A stretch of DNA of 64,000 bases. Source: Eubacteriales bacterium. Its GTDB lineage: Bacteria > Bacillota > Clostridia > Lachnospirales > Lachnospiraceae. The stretch's first letter is position 1; every line of letters starts with the position of its first letter. The position numbers and the translations under genes were made by a program. The DNA lies in the NCBI GenBank assembly GCA_030539055.1, contig JAUNSV010000001.1, positions 1 through 64,000 on the forward strand. Direction: 5' to 3'. Below the pieces are notes generated by a model. The model was not told the DNA's origin, did no database searches, and was given only the letters and a program-made list of their open reading frames with translations. Below, one piece after another: positions 43,558 to 51,573 of the stretch.

Positions 43558-44327
43558 TTTAAAGTGCTAAGGTATTGCCTTGCGTACCCCCTTAAGGTAT
43601 TTTCCCATAAAGAATAATATTGAGATTTTATATGAAAGTATGAATCAGATGAATACTCTGGATCCATATCTCCATTTTGATTTGAATAAGGTGATGCCAT
43701 ATCTATAAAACCTATATTATTATTTTCACACATCACTTTTAAGTTATAATTGAATAATCGGATACCATCATTAGTTTGAAAAGCACTTCTTCCAGAATTT
43801 CTTACAATATAAGTAAGTGAAATAATGTGTATTTTTACATCTGGTATTTTAGCTTTTATTCTATCTATTAATGATTGATACATTAATATATTAGTATTAA
43901 TATCTGTATATATTAAATCACACATACCCAAATATATAAATACATTTTTTTTGCCACAAAGAAGAATTGCATCTTCAGCTAGTCTCTTTTGACCCATATA
44001 TGTTGGATGAATGCTATCTCTTGATACTTCTTGCAAAACATCATTCAAACGCATTGATTTTGCAAAAAGAAATGTTGCATCACAAAAATTATTTACTTCT
44101 TTTCTTTGAGTGAATGAATAAAAAAACATTACTATAGAATCACCCAAATAAACAGAATTATTTAAAAAAGTAGTGATTTCATCTTCTGAAACATACTTTG
44201 GTAAATTGTTTATATCAAATTGTGTACTAGTTTCTGTATTTATTTCTGTAGCCATATTGTTTTTTGAAAAAGAAATACAAAAAAGTAATAACATAATAAT
44301 ACAAAAACTAAATTTAATATATTTCAT
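43554..44327 (-). CDS. SGNH/GDSL-type protein with altered block III (first of three)
   Basis: A 257-residue secreted or anchored protein (hydrophobic ~6-24). Block I is VYLGDSIVMFF. Block III reads IYLGMCDLI, with Cys where the oxyanion Asn is expected, and block V is SDSYFHIKSQYY. It is related to the third SGNH protein of the cluster, which keeps the Asn (LGVNDL in the same place). An AAGGAT site precedes the ATG. Activity may be reduced or changed. Confidence 0.82.
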   Translation of the reverse strand: MKYIKFSFCIIMLLLFCISFSKNNMATEINTETSTQFDINNLPKYVSEDEITTFLNNSVYLGDSIVMFFYSFTQRKEVNNFCDATFLFAKSMRLNDVLQEVSRDSIHPTYMGQKRLAEDAILLCGKKNVFIYLGMCDLIYTDINTNILMYQSLIDRIKAKIPDVKIHIISLTYIVRNSGRSAFQTNDGIRLFNYNLKVMCENNNIGFIDMASPYSNQNGDMDPEYSSDSYFHIKSQYYSLWENTLRGYARQYLSTLK

Positions 44328-44344
44328 TATAAAAAAATATCCTT

Positions 44345-44806
44345 TTAATTAATATTATCTTCGATTATCTTCAAAATTTCTTCTTCATTTCGTGATAAAA
44401 CTGCATAAAGATAATCATTTTTTTGTTTTAATTTTGAAGCGTATACATAATCATACTCTTCTTTATTATAATTCTCTATTTCGAATTTAATATTTTCAAT
44501 AACCATATTAAGTGTGTCTTTTAATTCTTCTACTTTATCGTAACCACTTGTGTTAATAATTATAATAGTTTCAGCTGAATATGGATTATCTGATATTGAA
44601 TAAATATATTCCTTAAGCTCATTTGTAGGAATACCAAGATTATTTTGCAAATATGAATCTGGCATTGTTATAGCTTCATCAAGTGCTACTTCTTTTGTTA
44701 TTTTATTATAAATTTCATTTAAAGTAATATTTGTTTCTTCTTTTTTATTGCAAGAAATTAATAATAAACATAACAAAAAAATAGATAATAATTTCAAATG
44801 TTTCAT
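44345..44806 (-). CDS. DUF4358 lipoprotein
   Basis: A 153-residue lipoprotein (signal ending LLLISC) with the pattern of DUF4358: TLNEIYNKITKEV near the start, then IYSISDNPYSAETIIIINTSG, a helix around VEELKDTLN and YAVLSRNEEEILKII. Function unknown; in Clostridia such genes commonly accompany MBOAT/DHHW/SGNH clusters. It is the first gene of the cluster, with AGGAGAG before the ATG and a promoter set inside the preceding terminator. Confidence 0.8.
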   Translation of the reverse strand: MKHLKLLSIFLLCLLLISCNKKEETNITLNEIYNKITKEVALDEAITMPDSYLQNNLGIPTNELKEYIYSISDNPYSAETIIIINTSGYDKVEELKDTLNMVIENIKFEIENYNKEEYDYVYASKLKQKNDYLYAVLSRNEEEILKIIEDNIN

Positions 44807-44825
44807 ACATTACTCTCCTAAAAAT

Positions 44826-44854
44826 ATTATAACATATAAAAAGAGTAGGTGCAA
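44826..44854 (-). promoter_or_regulatory. Promoter of the acylation cluster
   Basis: On the minus strand TTGCAC (44854-44849), 17 bases, TATAAT (44831-44826). The -35 box lies inside the hairpin that terminates the hydrogenase operon. Confidence 0.7.
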
Positions 44855-44883
44855 GTTAAAATAAAATGTACCCTACTCTTTTT
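44838..44883 (-). terminator. Terminator of the hydrogenase operon
   Basis: A 12-bp stem, AAAAAGAGTAGG (44838-44849) with CCTACTCTTTTT (44872-44883), ends in a T run when read on the minus strand. It lies 20 bases after the hydrogenase stop. Confidence 0.88.
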
Positions 44884-44903
44884 ATAATTTTAATTATTTT
44901 ATA

Positions 44904-46871
44904 TTAAGTTTTTTCTCTTTTTTGATAAGAGGTATGCAATATTTTGTGTGCAATATGTGAATTTGGTTTTTCCAAAAATTCTTTGTATACTTGCTTTATT
45001 ATAGGATTTTTGTGTGATTTCCTATATTGCATTGATTTATCATAATCATATAATACTTTTGCTCTTTTTTGTCTGTAGTCTGTTGTGTTCCTAATAAAGG
45101 CAGGTACTTGAGGCTGTCCACCTCCATTTATACATCCACCTGGGCAACCCATTATTTCTATGAAATGATAATCTGCTTTTCCCTCTCTTATTTTATTGAG
45201 TAATATTTTTGCATTTGACATAGAAGAAGTGATTGCAACTTTTACATCCAACTTACCAATTTTAAGAGTAGCCTCCCTTATGCCATCTATACCACGAACT
45301 TGCTTGTAATCAAGGTTTTTCATATCCTTTCCAGTTAAAACATCGACTGCAGTTCTTATTGCTGCTTCCATAACTCCACCAGAAGCGCCAAATATAACAC
45401 CAGCACCTGTAGAAATACCAAGTGGTTCATCAAATTTTTCTTCTGGAAGTAAATCCCAATTTATGCCAGCTTTCTTCATCATGCGTGCAAGCTCTCTTGT
45501 AGTCATTGTGTAATCTAAATCTGGATTCCCTTTTCCTGCTGCACTCTCATCATCCCTTTGTATCTCAAATTTTTTTGCAGTGCAAGGCATTACAGAAACA
45601 GATACAACATCTTCTACTTTCCAGCCCATTTTTTTAACAAAATATGTTTTTATCATAGCTCCAAACATTTGTTGAGGTGATTTGCATGTAGATAAATGAG
45701 GTAAAAGATCTGGATAGTATGCTTCGCAATATTTTATCCAACCTGGAGAGCAAGATGTAATCATTGGTAGAACGCCATTATTTTTTATTCTGTCTATTAA
45801 TTCATATGCTTCTTCCATAATAGTTAAATCTGCTGCAAAGTCTGTATCAAATACATAAGTAAAACCTAACCGCCTTAGACCTGCAACCATTTTGCCCTCG
45901 CCTTTTGTTCCAATAGGATAACCAAACTCTTCTGCAATTGCAGCTCTAACTGCTGGTGCTGTTTGAACTATGACTTTTTTTGTAGGGTCTTTTATCAATT
46001 CAAATATTTTATCTATATCTGATTTTTCATACAATGCACCTGTAGGGCATACATTTATACATTGCCCACAAGATATGCAAGAAGTCTCTCCAAGACCTTT
46101 GTCAAAGTGTGATCCTATAAAAGTATTAAAGCCTCTTTTATTAGGTCCTATAACACCTACTCCTTGAACTTTCTCACAAATTGCAACACATCTTCTGCAT
46201 AATATACATTTTGAATTATCTCTAATCATATGTGCAGATGATTCATCCAAATTAGATGCAGTCATACTTCCAGCATATTTATATTGATCTTCTACACCAA
46301 GCTCTTTACACAAAGTTTGCAATTCACATTCACCAGATCTAATACAAGACAAGCATTCCATTTTGTGATTAGATAATAATAATTCTAATGTTTTCTTTCT
46401 TGACTCTATTACTGTTTTAGAATCTGTAGTTATTTCTATGCCCTCATTGCAAGGGTACACACAAGATGTAACAAGTGCCTTTGCTCCTTTTACTTCTACA
46501 ACGCACATACGGCAAGCACCTATTTCATTAATGTCTTTTAAAAAGCAAAGTGTTGGTATTTCTATTCCAGCTACTCTACAAGCTTCTAATATAGTAGAAC
46601 CTTTTTTTACTTTATAATCTTTACCATTAATTTTAATATTCAAAAAATTATTTTTTATAATTTTTGAAGAATTACTTTTAATTGTGCTACTTGATTTTAA
46701 ACTCTTATTTACTAAACTTTTTGTTTGTGCTTTTGTAGCTTGTTTTTTATTTTTTAATGCTTTAGAAACTGTTTTACTTTTTTTATTATCTTTTGATTTT
46801 AATATTTTTTTAACTTGAGGCTTTGAAGCTTTTTTTAGCTTAGCCTTAGTTTTATTATTTGCTATCGCCAT
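44904..46871 (-). CDS. hydA: [FeFe] hydrogenase catalytic subunit (HydA/HndD-like) with a lysine-rich N-terminal tail
   Basis: Makes or uses H2 in a multi-subunit, probably electron-bifurcating complex; 655 residues. Residues 1-73 are a Lys-rich tail with 23 Lys in the first 70. Then come a plant-type [2Fe-2S] domain (~76-155), the His-ligated 4Fe-4S site (His169, Cys173, Cys176, Cys182) and two 4Fe-4S motifs (221-275). The H-cluster motifs are TSCSPGW (372-378), MPCTAKKFE (Cys430) and EIMGCPGGCINGGGQP (Cys576, Cys580), followed by a fused small-subunit domain. In L1 the second Cys of TSCCP is Ser375. GGAGGATAAAAAA before the ATG supports the long start. Confidence 0.95.
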   Translation of the reverse strand: MAIANNKTKAKLKKASKPQVKKILKSKDNKKSKTVSKALKNKKQATKAQTKSLVNKSLKSSSTIKSNSSKIIKNNFLNIKINGKDYKVKKGSTILEACRVAGIEIPTLCFLKDINEIGACRMCVVEVKGAKALVTSCVYPCNEGIEITTDSKTVIESRKKTLELLLSNHKMECLSCIRSGECELQTLCKELGVEDQYKYAGSMTASNLDESSAHMIRDNSKCILCRRCVAICEKVQGVGVIGPNKRGFNTFIGSHFDKGLGETSCISCGQCINVCPTGALYEKSDIDKIFELIKDPTKKVIVQTAPAVRAAIAEEFGYPIGTKGEGKMVAGLRRLGFTYVFDTDFAADLTIMEEAYELIDRIKNNGVLPMITSCSPGWIKYCEAYYPDLLPHLSTCKSPQQMFGAMIKTYFVKKMGWKVEDVVSVSVMPCTAKKFEIQRDDESAAGKGNPDLDYTMTTRELARMMKKAGINWDLLPEEKFDEPLGISTGAGVIFGASGGVMEAAIRTAVDVLTGKDMKNLDYKQVRGIDGIREATLKIGKLDVKVAITSSMSNAKILLNKIREGKADYHFIEIMGCPGGCINGGGQPQVPAFIRNTTDYRQKRAKVLYDYDKSMQYRKSHKNPIIKQVYKEFLEKPNSHIAHKILHTSYQKREKT

Positions 46872-46884
46872 TTTTTTATCCTCC

Positions 46885-48672
46885 TTAACCTCTACTTATT
46901 GCATTAAATTTGCAATTATCAAAACAAGTTCCGCACTTTATACATTTTGATTGGTCAATTTTGTGTGGCATTTTTAATGACCCCTCTATGCAGTTCACAG
47001 GACAATTTTTTGCACAAAGAGTGCAACCCTTACATTTTTCTTCATCTATTTTGAAATTTAGTAATGCTTTACATACACCTGCTCTACACTTATGATCTCT
47101 TACATGCTCTATATACTCATCTTTAAAATATCTTAGTGTAGAAAGAACAGGATTAGGAGAAGTTTGACCCAAACCACAAAGAGAGTTATCTCTTATATAA
47201 TAACAAAGCTCTTCTAGTTTATCTAGGTCTTCCATTGTAGCTTTGCCCTCTGTTATTTTGGTTAAAATCTCGTGCATTCTTTTTGTGCCTATACGACAAG
47301 GTGTACATTTGCCACATGATTCTTCAACTGTAAATTCAAGGAAGAATTTGGCTATATCTACCATACAATTATCTTCGTCCATTACTATAAGCCCACCAGA
47401 ACCCATCATTGAACCTATAGCTATTAAATTATCATAATCAATAGGTACATCATAATTCTCTATACTTATGCATCCACCAGATGGTCCACCAGTTTGTGCT
47501 GCTTTGAACTTTTTGCCATTTGGAATACCACCACCTATATCTTCTACTATCTCTCTAAGTGTAGTGCCCATAGGAATTTCAACAAGACCTGTATTTTTTA
47601 CTTTTCCACCAAGAGCAAAAACTTTTGTGCCTTTAGATTTTTCTGTGCCCATTGATTGAAACCATTTAGCACCTTTTACTATAATCCTAGGAATATTTGC
47701 AAAAGTTTCTACATTATTTAAAATTGTTGGTTTATCAAAAAGACCTTTTAGTGCTGGAAATGGAGGCCTTGGATGTGGCTCACCTCTCTTCCCCTCAATT
47801 GAAGTCATAAGAGCTGTTTCTTCTCCACAAACGAAAGCACCAGCTCCAAGCCTAAGTTCAATATCAAAATCAAATTTTGTATTGAATATATTTTTTCCAA
47901 GCAAGCCATACTCTCTTGCTTGATTAATAGCAATATTTAATCTTTGAACAGCAATTGGATACTCTGCTCTTACATAAATATAACCTTGATTAGCACCAAT
48001 AGCATAACCTGCTATAGCCATAGCTTCGAGTACAACATGAGGATCTCCCTCAAGCACAGACCTATCCATAAAAGCACCTGGATCTCCCTCGTCTGCATTA
48101 CAGCACACATATTTTTGATCTGATTTATTTGCTGCTGCAAGAGACCATTTCCTACCTGTAGGAAAACCTGCTCCGCCTCTTCCTCTTAAACCAGAATCCA
48201 ATATCTCTTTAATTACACTTTCTGGTGTCATCTTGGTTAATACTTGACCTAAGGCCTCGTATCCACCTGTACCAATATATTCATCTATACTCTCTGGATT
48301 AATTACTCCACAATTTCTTAAAGCTATTCTTGTTTGTCTTCCATAAAAAGTTGTGTCTGCAAGTGGTGTAATATTATCTCCTTGTATAGTTTCATCATAT
48401 ACAAGTCTTGTAACAGGACGCCCTTTTAAGAAATGCTCACTTACTATTTCACTAATATCCTCTGGTTTAACTTGGGCATAAAATATTCCCTCTGGATATA
48501 CAATCATAATTGGCCCAAGTGCACAAAGACCATGACAACCTGTATCAACTATACACACTTCTTCTTGAAGATTTTGTTTTTCTAACTCTTCAATAAGCGC
48601 TTCTTTTACTAATGGGCTTTTTGATGAAGTACAACCTGTGCCAGCGCATAATAAAACATGTAGACGGTACAT
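46885..48672 (-). CDS. hydB: NADH-binding hydrogenase subunit (NuoF/HydB/HndC-like)
   Basis: Carries FMN and NAD(H) and passes electrons to the hydrogenase; 595 residues. Domains in order: a thioredoxin-like [2Fe-2S] part (LLCAGTGCTSS, TGCHGLCALGP), the 51-kDa core with GLRGRGGAGFPTGRKW and CNADEGDPGAF, an SLBB segment, the NuoF 4Fe-4S motif ESCGKCTPCRIGTKR, and a C-terminal double 4Fe-4S ferredoxin (CKGCTLCAKNCP, CIKCGTCFDNC). AAGGAGGAATAAAT precedes the ATG. It lies 13 bases upstream of hydA. Confidence 0.96.
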   Translation of the reverse strand: MYRLHVLLCAGTGCTSSKSPLVKEALIEELEKQNLQEEVCIVDTGCHGLCALGPIMIVYPEGIFYAQVKPEDISEIVSEHFLKGRPVTRLVYDETIQGDNITPLADTTFYGRQTRIALRNCGVINPESIDEYIGTGGYEALGQVLTKMTPESVIKEILDSGLRGRGGAGFPTGRKWSLAAANKSDQKYVCCNADEGDPGAFMDRSVLEGDPHVVLEAMAIAGYAIGANQGYIYVRAEYPIAVQRLNIAINQAREYGLLGKNIFNTKFDFDIELRLGAGAFVCGEETALMTSIEGKRGEPHPRPPFPALKGLFDKPTILNNVETFANIPRIIVKGAKWFQSMGTEKSKGTKVFALGGKVKNTGLVEIPMGTTLREIVEDIGGGIPNGKKFKAAQTGGPSGGCISIENYDVPIDYDNLIAIGSMMGSGGLIVMDEDNCMVDIAKFFLEFTVEESCGKCTPCRIGTKRMHEILTKITEGKATMEDLDKLEELCYYIRDNSLCGLGQTSPNPVLSTLRYFKDEYIEHVRDHKCRAGVCKALLNFKIDEEKCKGCTLCAKNCPVNCIEGSLKMPHKIDQSKCIKCGTCFDNCKFNAISRG

Positions 48673-48684
48673 ATTTATTCCTCC

Positions 48685-49056
48685 TTATTTATTCTCTTTA
48701 AGTGTGTACTCTGCGATTGCCTTTCCACCTTTAACATGTTTTTCTAATACTTCTAAAGCTTTCTCTTTATTCATTCTAACATAAGTTACTTTTTCTTTTC
48801 CTGGTATAATAACTTCTACTATAGGCTCGTATTGACAAAGACCTATGCAACCTGTTTGAAGAACTTGCACCTTATCTGTCAATTTTTGCTCTTGAACAGC
48901 ATCCGATAGTGCTTTTAAAACTGGTCTTGCACCAGCTGCAATACCACAAGTAGCCATACCTACTACTACTCTTGTATGATTATGATCCTCTGTTCTCATA
49001 CTTACTTGTGATTGCATTTTTTCTTTTATTTGTCGTAATTCTTCTAGTGATTTCAT
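48685..49056 (-). CDS. [2Fe-2S] thioredoxin-like ferredoxin subunit (HndB-like)
   Basis: A 123-residue small electron carrier of NADP/NAD-reducing hydrogenase clusters. The four expected cluster ligands lie in VGMATCGIAAGA and LQTGCIGLCQYEP. It overlaps the upstream ATPase gene by four bases (ATGA) and precedes hydB, as in hndABCD-type operons. Confidence 0.92.
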   Translation of the reverse strand: MKSLEELRQIKEKMQSQVSMRTEDHNHTRVVVGMATCGIAAGARPVLKALSDAVQEQKLTDKVQVLQTGCIGLCQYEPIVEVIIPGKEKVTYVRMNKEKALEVLEKHVKGGKAIAEYTLKENK

Positions 49057-49610
49057 TTATCTACCTCCATTTTATTCTCTTTTAAATATTCTTTTATAAA
49101 ATTTGATACTTCTATACTCTCTAATGAAATATCGCCAAGTATGTTTTTTATTTCTTTTGTACTTAAGTTGAATGATTTTTCTTGTTTATTTTTTTTTGTA
49201 ACTTTGTATTCATAATAAAAATCTATTTTCGTATTAAATATTATTAAAGTGTAAATTGTATCATTAATATCTCCAAGTGGTAGCATATTAATATGAGACA
49301 TATTATATCTTGCTTCTAGAGTAGTACCTATATCTTTTGTGGATTTTATATCAAATTTTCCATTTGTTATTTCACAACTCTCTTTAAAAAAAGGGATTCC
49401 TAGACCAACATCTCTTGTTTTCCTTTTTGTAAAAAAAGGATCAAGTGCTTTTTTTACTTCCTCTTTTGTCATACCAATTCCATTGTCTTCAATTTTTATA
49501 GTAAGAGTATCTTTACTATAATCAATATGAACAAAAATTTGAATAAAAGTTGATAATGCTTTTATGGAATTTTGAGCTATATCTAAAACATTTAAAGATA
49601 TTTCTGGCAT
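49053..49610 (-). CDS. Histidine-kinase-like ATPase in the hydrogenase operon
   Basis: A 185-residue GHKL-fold ATPase. The N box is LDIAQNSIKA, the G1 box IEDNGIGM, and the FFTKRKTRDVGLGIPFFK and GTTLEARY segments complete the fold. There is no dimerisation/phosphoacceptor His region and no membrane helix, so it is not a full sensor kinase. Similar stand-alone ATPases occur in clostridial HydABC operons with an unknown, perhaps regulatory, role. The N-terminal start follows TTAAGGTTTATT. Confidence 0.88.
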   Translation of the reverse strand: MPEISLNVLDIAQNSIKALSTFIQIFVHIDYSKDTLTIKIEDNGIGMTKEEVKKALDPFFTKRKTRDVGLGIPFFKESCEITNGKFDIKSTKDIGTTLEARYNMSHINMLPLGDINDTIYTLIIFNTKIDFYYEYKVTKKNKQEKSFNLSTKEIKNILGDISLESIEVSNFIKEYLKENKMEVDK

Positions 49611-49618
49611 AATAAACC

Positions 49619-50107
49619 TTAATTGTATTTATTTAAAATATCTTTTACTTGATTAGGATTTAATCTTCCATAAACTTCATCATTTATCATAAAAACAGGT
49701 GCTAGCCCACAAGCACCTACACAACGGCACGAATCCAATGAAAACTTTTTATCACTTGTGCATCCGCCTGCATCAATTTGTAACTCTTTTTTTAATTCAT
49801 CAAATATTTTCCCAGCACCCTTTACATAGCAAGCAGTCCCAAGACATACAGATATTTTGTATTGTCCTTTTGGAACTAAAGTGAATTGCGAATAAAAAGT
49901 AGATATTCCATAAACTTTTTCAATAGGAATATTCATTTCTGTTGAAATTATTTTTTGAACTTCAATTGGAAGAAATCCATATATCTCTTGTGCTTTTTGC
50001 ATAATCATTATAAGTGGTCCCTTATCATTTTTATGCGTATTGATAAAAGATATCAATTCTTTCTCTTGTTCTTTTGTGCCATCAAATGTTACAGCATTTG
50101 TATTCAT
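49619..50107 (-). CDS. hydC: NADH dehydrogenase/hydrogenase 24-kDa-type subunit (NuoE/HydC/HndA-like)
   Basis: Thioredoxin-like [2Fe-2S] subunit of the hydrogenase complex, 162 residues. The helical N-terminus (IMIMQKAQEIYGFLP) is followed by YGISTFYSQF and the four Cys ligands in SVCLGTACYV and DSCRCVGACGLAP. I report the ATG at 50107; a TTG two codons upstream is closer to the AGGAGGG site, so either may be used. It is the first gene of the operon. Confidence 0.94.
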   Translation of the reverse strand: MNTNAVTFDGTKEQEKELISFINTHKNDKGPLIMIMQKAQEIYGFLPIEVQKIISTEMNIPIEKVYGISTFYSQFTLVPKGQYKISVCLGTACYVKGAGKIFDELKKELQIDAGGCTSDKKFSLDSCRCVGACGLAPVFMINDEVYGRLNPNQVKDILNKYN

Positions 50108-50149
50108 AAGCAAATTTTCCCTCCTTCATTTCTTATAAAAATTATTTAT

Positions 50150-50155
50150 ATTATA
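50150..50155 (-). promoter_or_regulatory. -10 box for the hydrogenase operon
   Basis: TATAAT on the minus strand (50155-50150), about 43 bases before the hydC start. The -35 match 17 bases upstream (TAGAAC) is weak, which would fit an activated promoter. A near-palindrome with AGCAA/TTGCT arms lies further upstream in the same 150-base divergent region. Confidence 0.5.
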
Positions 50156-50260
50156 TCATAATAATTTAAATAGTTCTATAGCAAATTACTTGCTTTTTAT
50201 ATAAAACTGTGATATTTTTATTTATATAAACTCATATTTTGTAACTATTGGAGGTTTATT

Positions 50261-50605
50261 ATGACAATAAAACAATTACAAAATGTATTGAAATGTAAAT
50301 GTTTAACTAATGATGCAGAAGAAACACTTGAAAATAATAAAATAGAGTCGGCTTTCGCTTGTGATATGCTATCAGAAGTGCTTGCTTTTGGCAAGGGTCA
50401 AGAATTATTGATAACAGGGCTTACAAACCCTCAAGTTATAATAACATGCAAAATGCTCGATATTTCTTGTATTTTGTATGTAAGAAGCAAACAGCCAAAT
50501 GAAGATTTTATTAAATTAGCAAAAGAAAATGGTATAGTTGTACTTGCTACAGGGCACAGAATGTTTACTGCTTGTGGTATATTATATGAAGCAGGAATAA
50601 AATAA
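50261..50605 (+). CDS. DRTGG-domain-like protein
   Basis: A 114-residue single-domain protein resembling the DRTGG domain: ACDMLSEVLAFGKGQELLITGL, NPQVIITCKMLDISCILYVR, then IVVLATGHRMFTACGILYEAG. These domains occur next to hydrogenase genes and in CBS/PTA proteins, but their ligand is not settled. TTGGAGG precedes the ATG. It is divergent from hydC and overlaps the next gene by one base. Confidence 0.8.
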   Translation: MTIKQLQNVLKCKCLTNDAEETLENNKIESAFACDMLSEVLAFGKGQELLITGLTNPQVIITCKMLDISCILYVRSKQPNEDFIKLAKENGIVVLATGHRMFTACGILYEAGIK

Positions 50606-51066
50606 TGAGTATAAAAATCCCCGATAATATGCCCACAATATACACTTTTAATGTTATTGGCAAGGATTTGATTAATGCTGGTATAGCTTCTCAACAAATA
50701 AAAAAAATACTAGAATCTCTAGGTATAGAAAAAGATATTATAAGAAAGATCTCAATTGCATTATACGAGGGTGAAATAAATATGGTTATTCATGCAAATG
50801 GAGGTCAAATTACATGCGTATTTTATGAAGATAAATTGCTCCTAGAGCTTAGAGACAAGGGACCTGGTATAAAAGATGTGCAAAAATGTATGCAACCTGG
50901 GTATTCTACAGCAACAGAAGAAATAAGAGAAATGGGCTTTGGTGCTGGTATGGGTTTATATAATATGCAAAAAAATTCAGACTTTTTGTGTATTGATACT
51001 GTTGTAGGTATGGGTACTACAATTACTATGGAAATATTTTTGGAAAAAATAAATGAAAGTAAATGA
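50605..51066 (+). CDS. Anti-sigma-factor-like GHKL ATPase
   Basis: A 153-residue ATPase related to RsbW/SpoIIAB. It contains KISIALYEGEINMVIHANGG (N box), LRDKGPGIKDV (G1) and GFGAGMGLYNMQKNSD (G2), ending with GMGTTITMEIF. No membrane segment. It sits between two DRTGG-like genes with overlapping starts, so the three are probably made together. Confidence 0.85.
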   Translation: MSIKIPDNMPTIYTFNVIGKDLINAGIASQQIKKILESLGIEKDIIRKISIALYEGEINMVIHANGGQITCVFYEDKLLLELRDKGPGIKDVQKCMQPGYSTATEEIREMGFGAGMGLYNMQKNSDFLCIDTVVGMGTTITMEIFLEKINESK

Positions 51067-51382
51067 ATTAATTAAAAATATTGATTTTGAAATATTATCT
51101 ATGCCAAATGAGAATGCAAGTGTAGAATCTGTTTATTGTTGTGATTTTTTGAGTTGGGCAATGACAAGAGCTAAAGAAAATTGTGCTTGGGTAACTGTAA
51201 TAGCAAATTTTAACACACTTGCTGTATGTTCACTTTGCAATGTGTCTCTTCTTGTAATTGCTGATGATGCACCAGTTGTTGATGGTTTTATTGAAAAAGC
51301 AAATGAAAAAAATATTAATGTGGTAAAAAGTAAAATAAATGTTTTTGATAGTGCGTTAATGATTTATAATACAATAAGGTAA
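51053..51382 (+). CDS. Second DRTGG-like protein
   Basis: A 109-residue protein with the same overall pattern as the first: VESVYCCDFLSWAMTRAKENCAWVTV, a central AVCSLCNVSLLVIADD and a terminal INVVKSKINVFDSALMIYNTI. The match to DRTGG is weaker. It overlaps the ATPase gene by 14 bases. Confidence 0.7.
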   Translation: MKVNELIKNIDFEILSMPNENASVESVYCCDFLSWAMTRAKENCAWVTVIANFNTLAVCSLCNVSLLVIADDAPVVDGFIEKANEKNINVVKSKINVFDSALMIYNTIR

Positions 51383-51573
51383 TATCATTAAAAAAATAAA
51401 ATAATATATGTATTTGTTTTAATGTCAATATAATATTATTTTTTTATTAATACTTTTATACATATGCTTATATACTAATGCTATTATACTAATACTTTTT
51501 TAATAATTCCTTTATATTATTGTGTTAATACTGATTTATATTTTTTAATAATAAGCAAGAATTTGGTAAAAAA
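51383..51573. other. AT-rich gap with repeated TAATA(C/G)-type words
   Basis: This 191-base gap has no credible ORF and is almost entirely A and T. The words ATTAATACTTTTAT, ATACTAATGC, ATACTAATAC and GTTAATACTG recur with similar spacing between about 51445 and 51540. It may hold the promoter of the PHP gene; I could not define boxes with confidence. Confidence 0.35.

Noticed and set aside
44838-44883. Possible small RNA gene
   Set aside because: The stem-loop is better explained as the terminator of the hydrogenase operon; no promoter or second structure supports a separate RNA.
51383-51573. Possible small repeat array
   Set aside because: The recurring TAATAC-like words are short, irregular and in almost pure A/T sequence; they do not form a CRISPR or a defined satellite.
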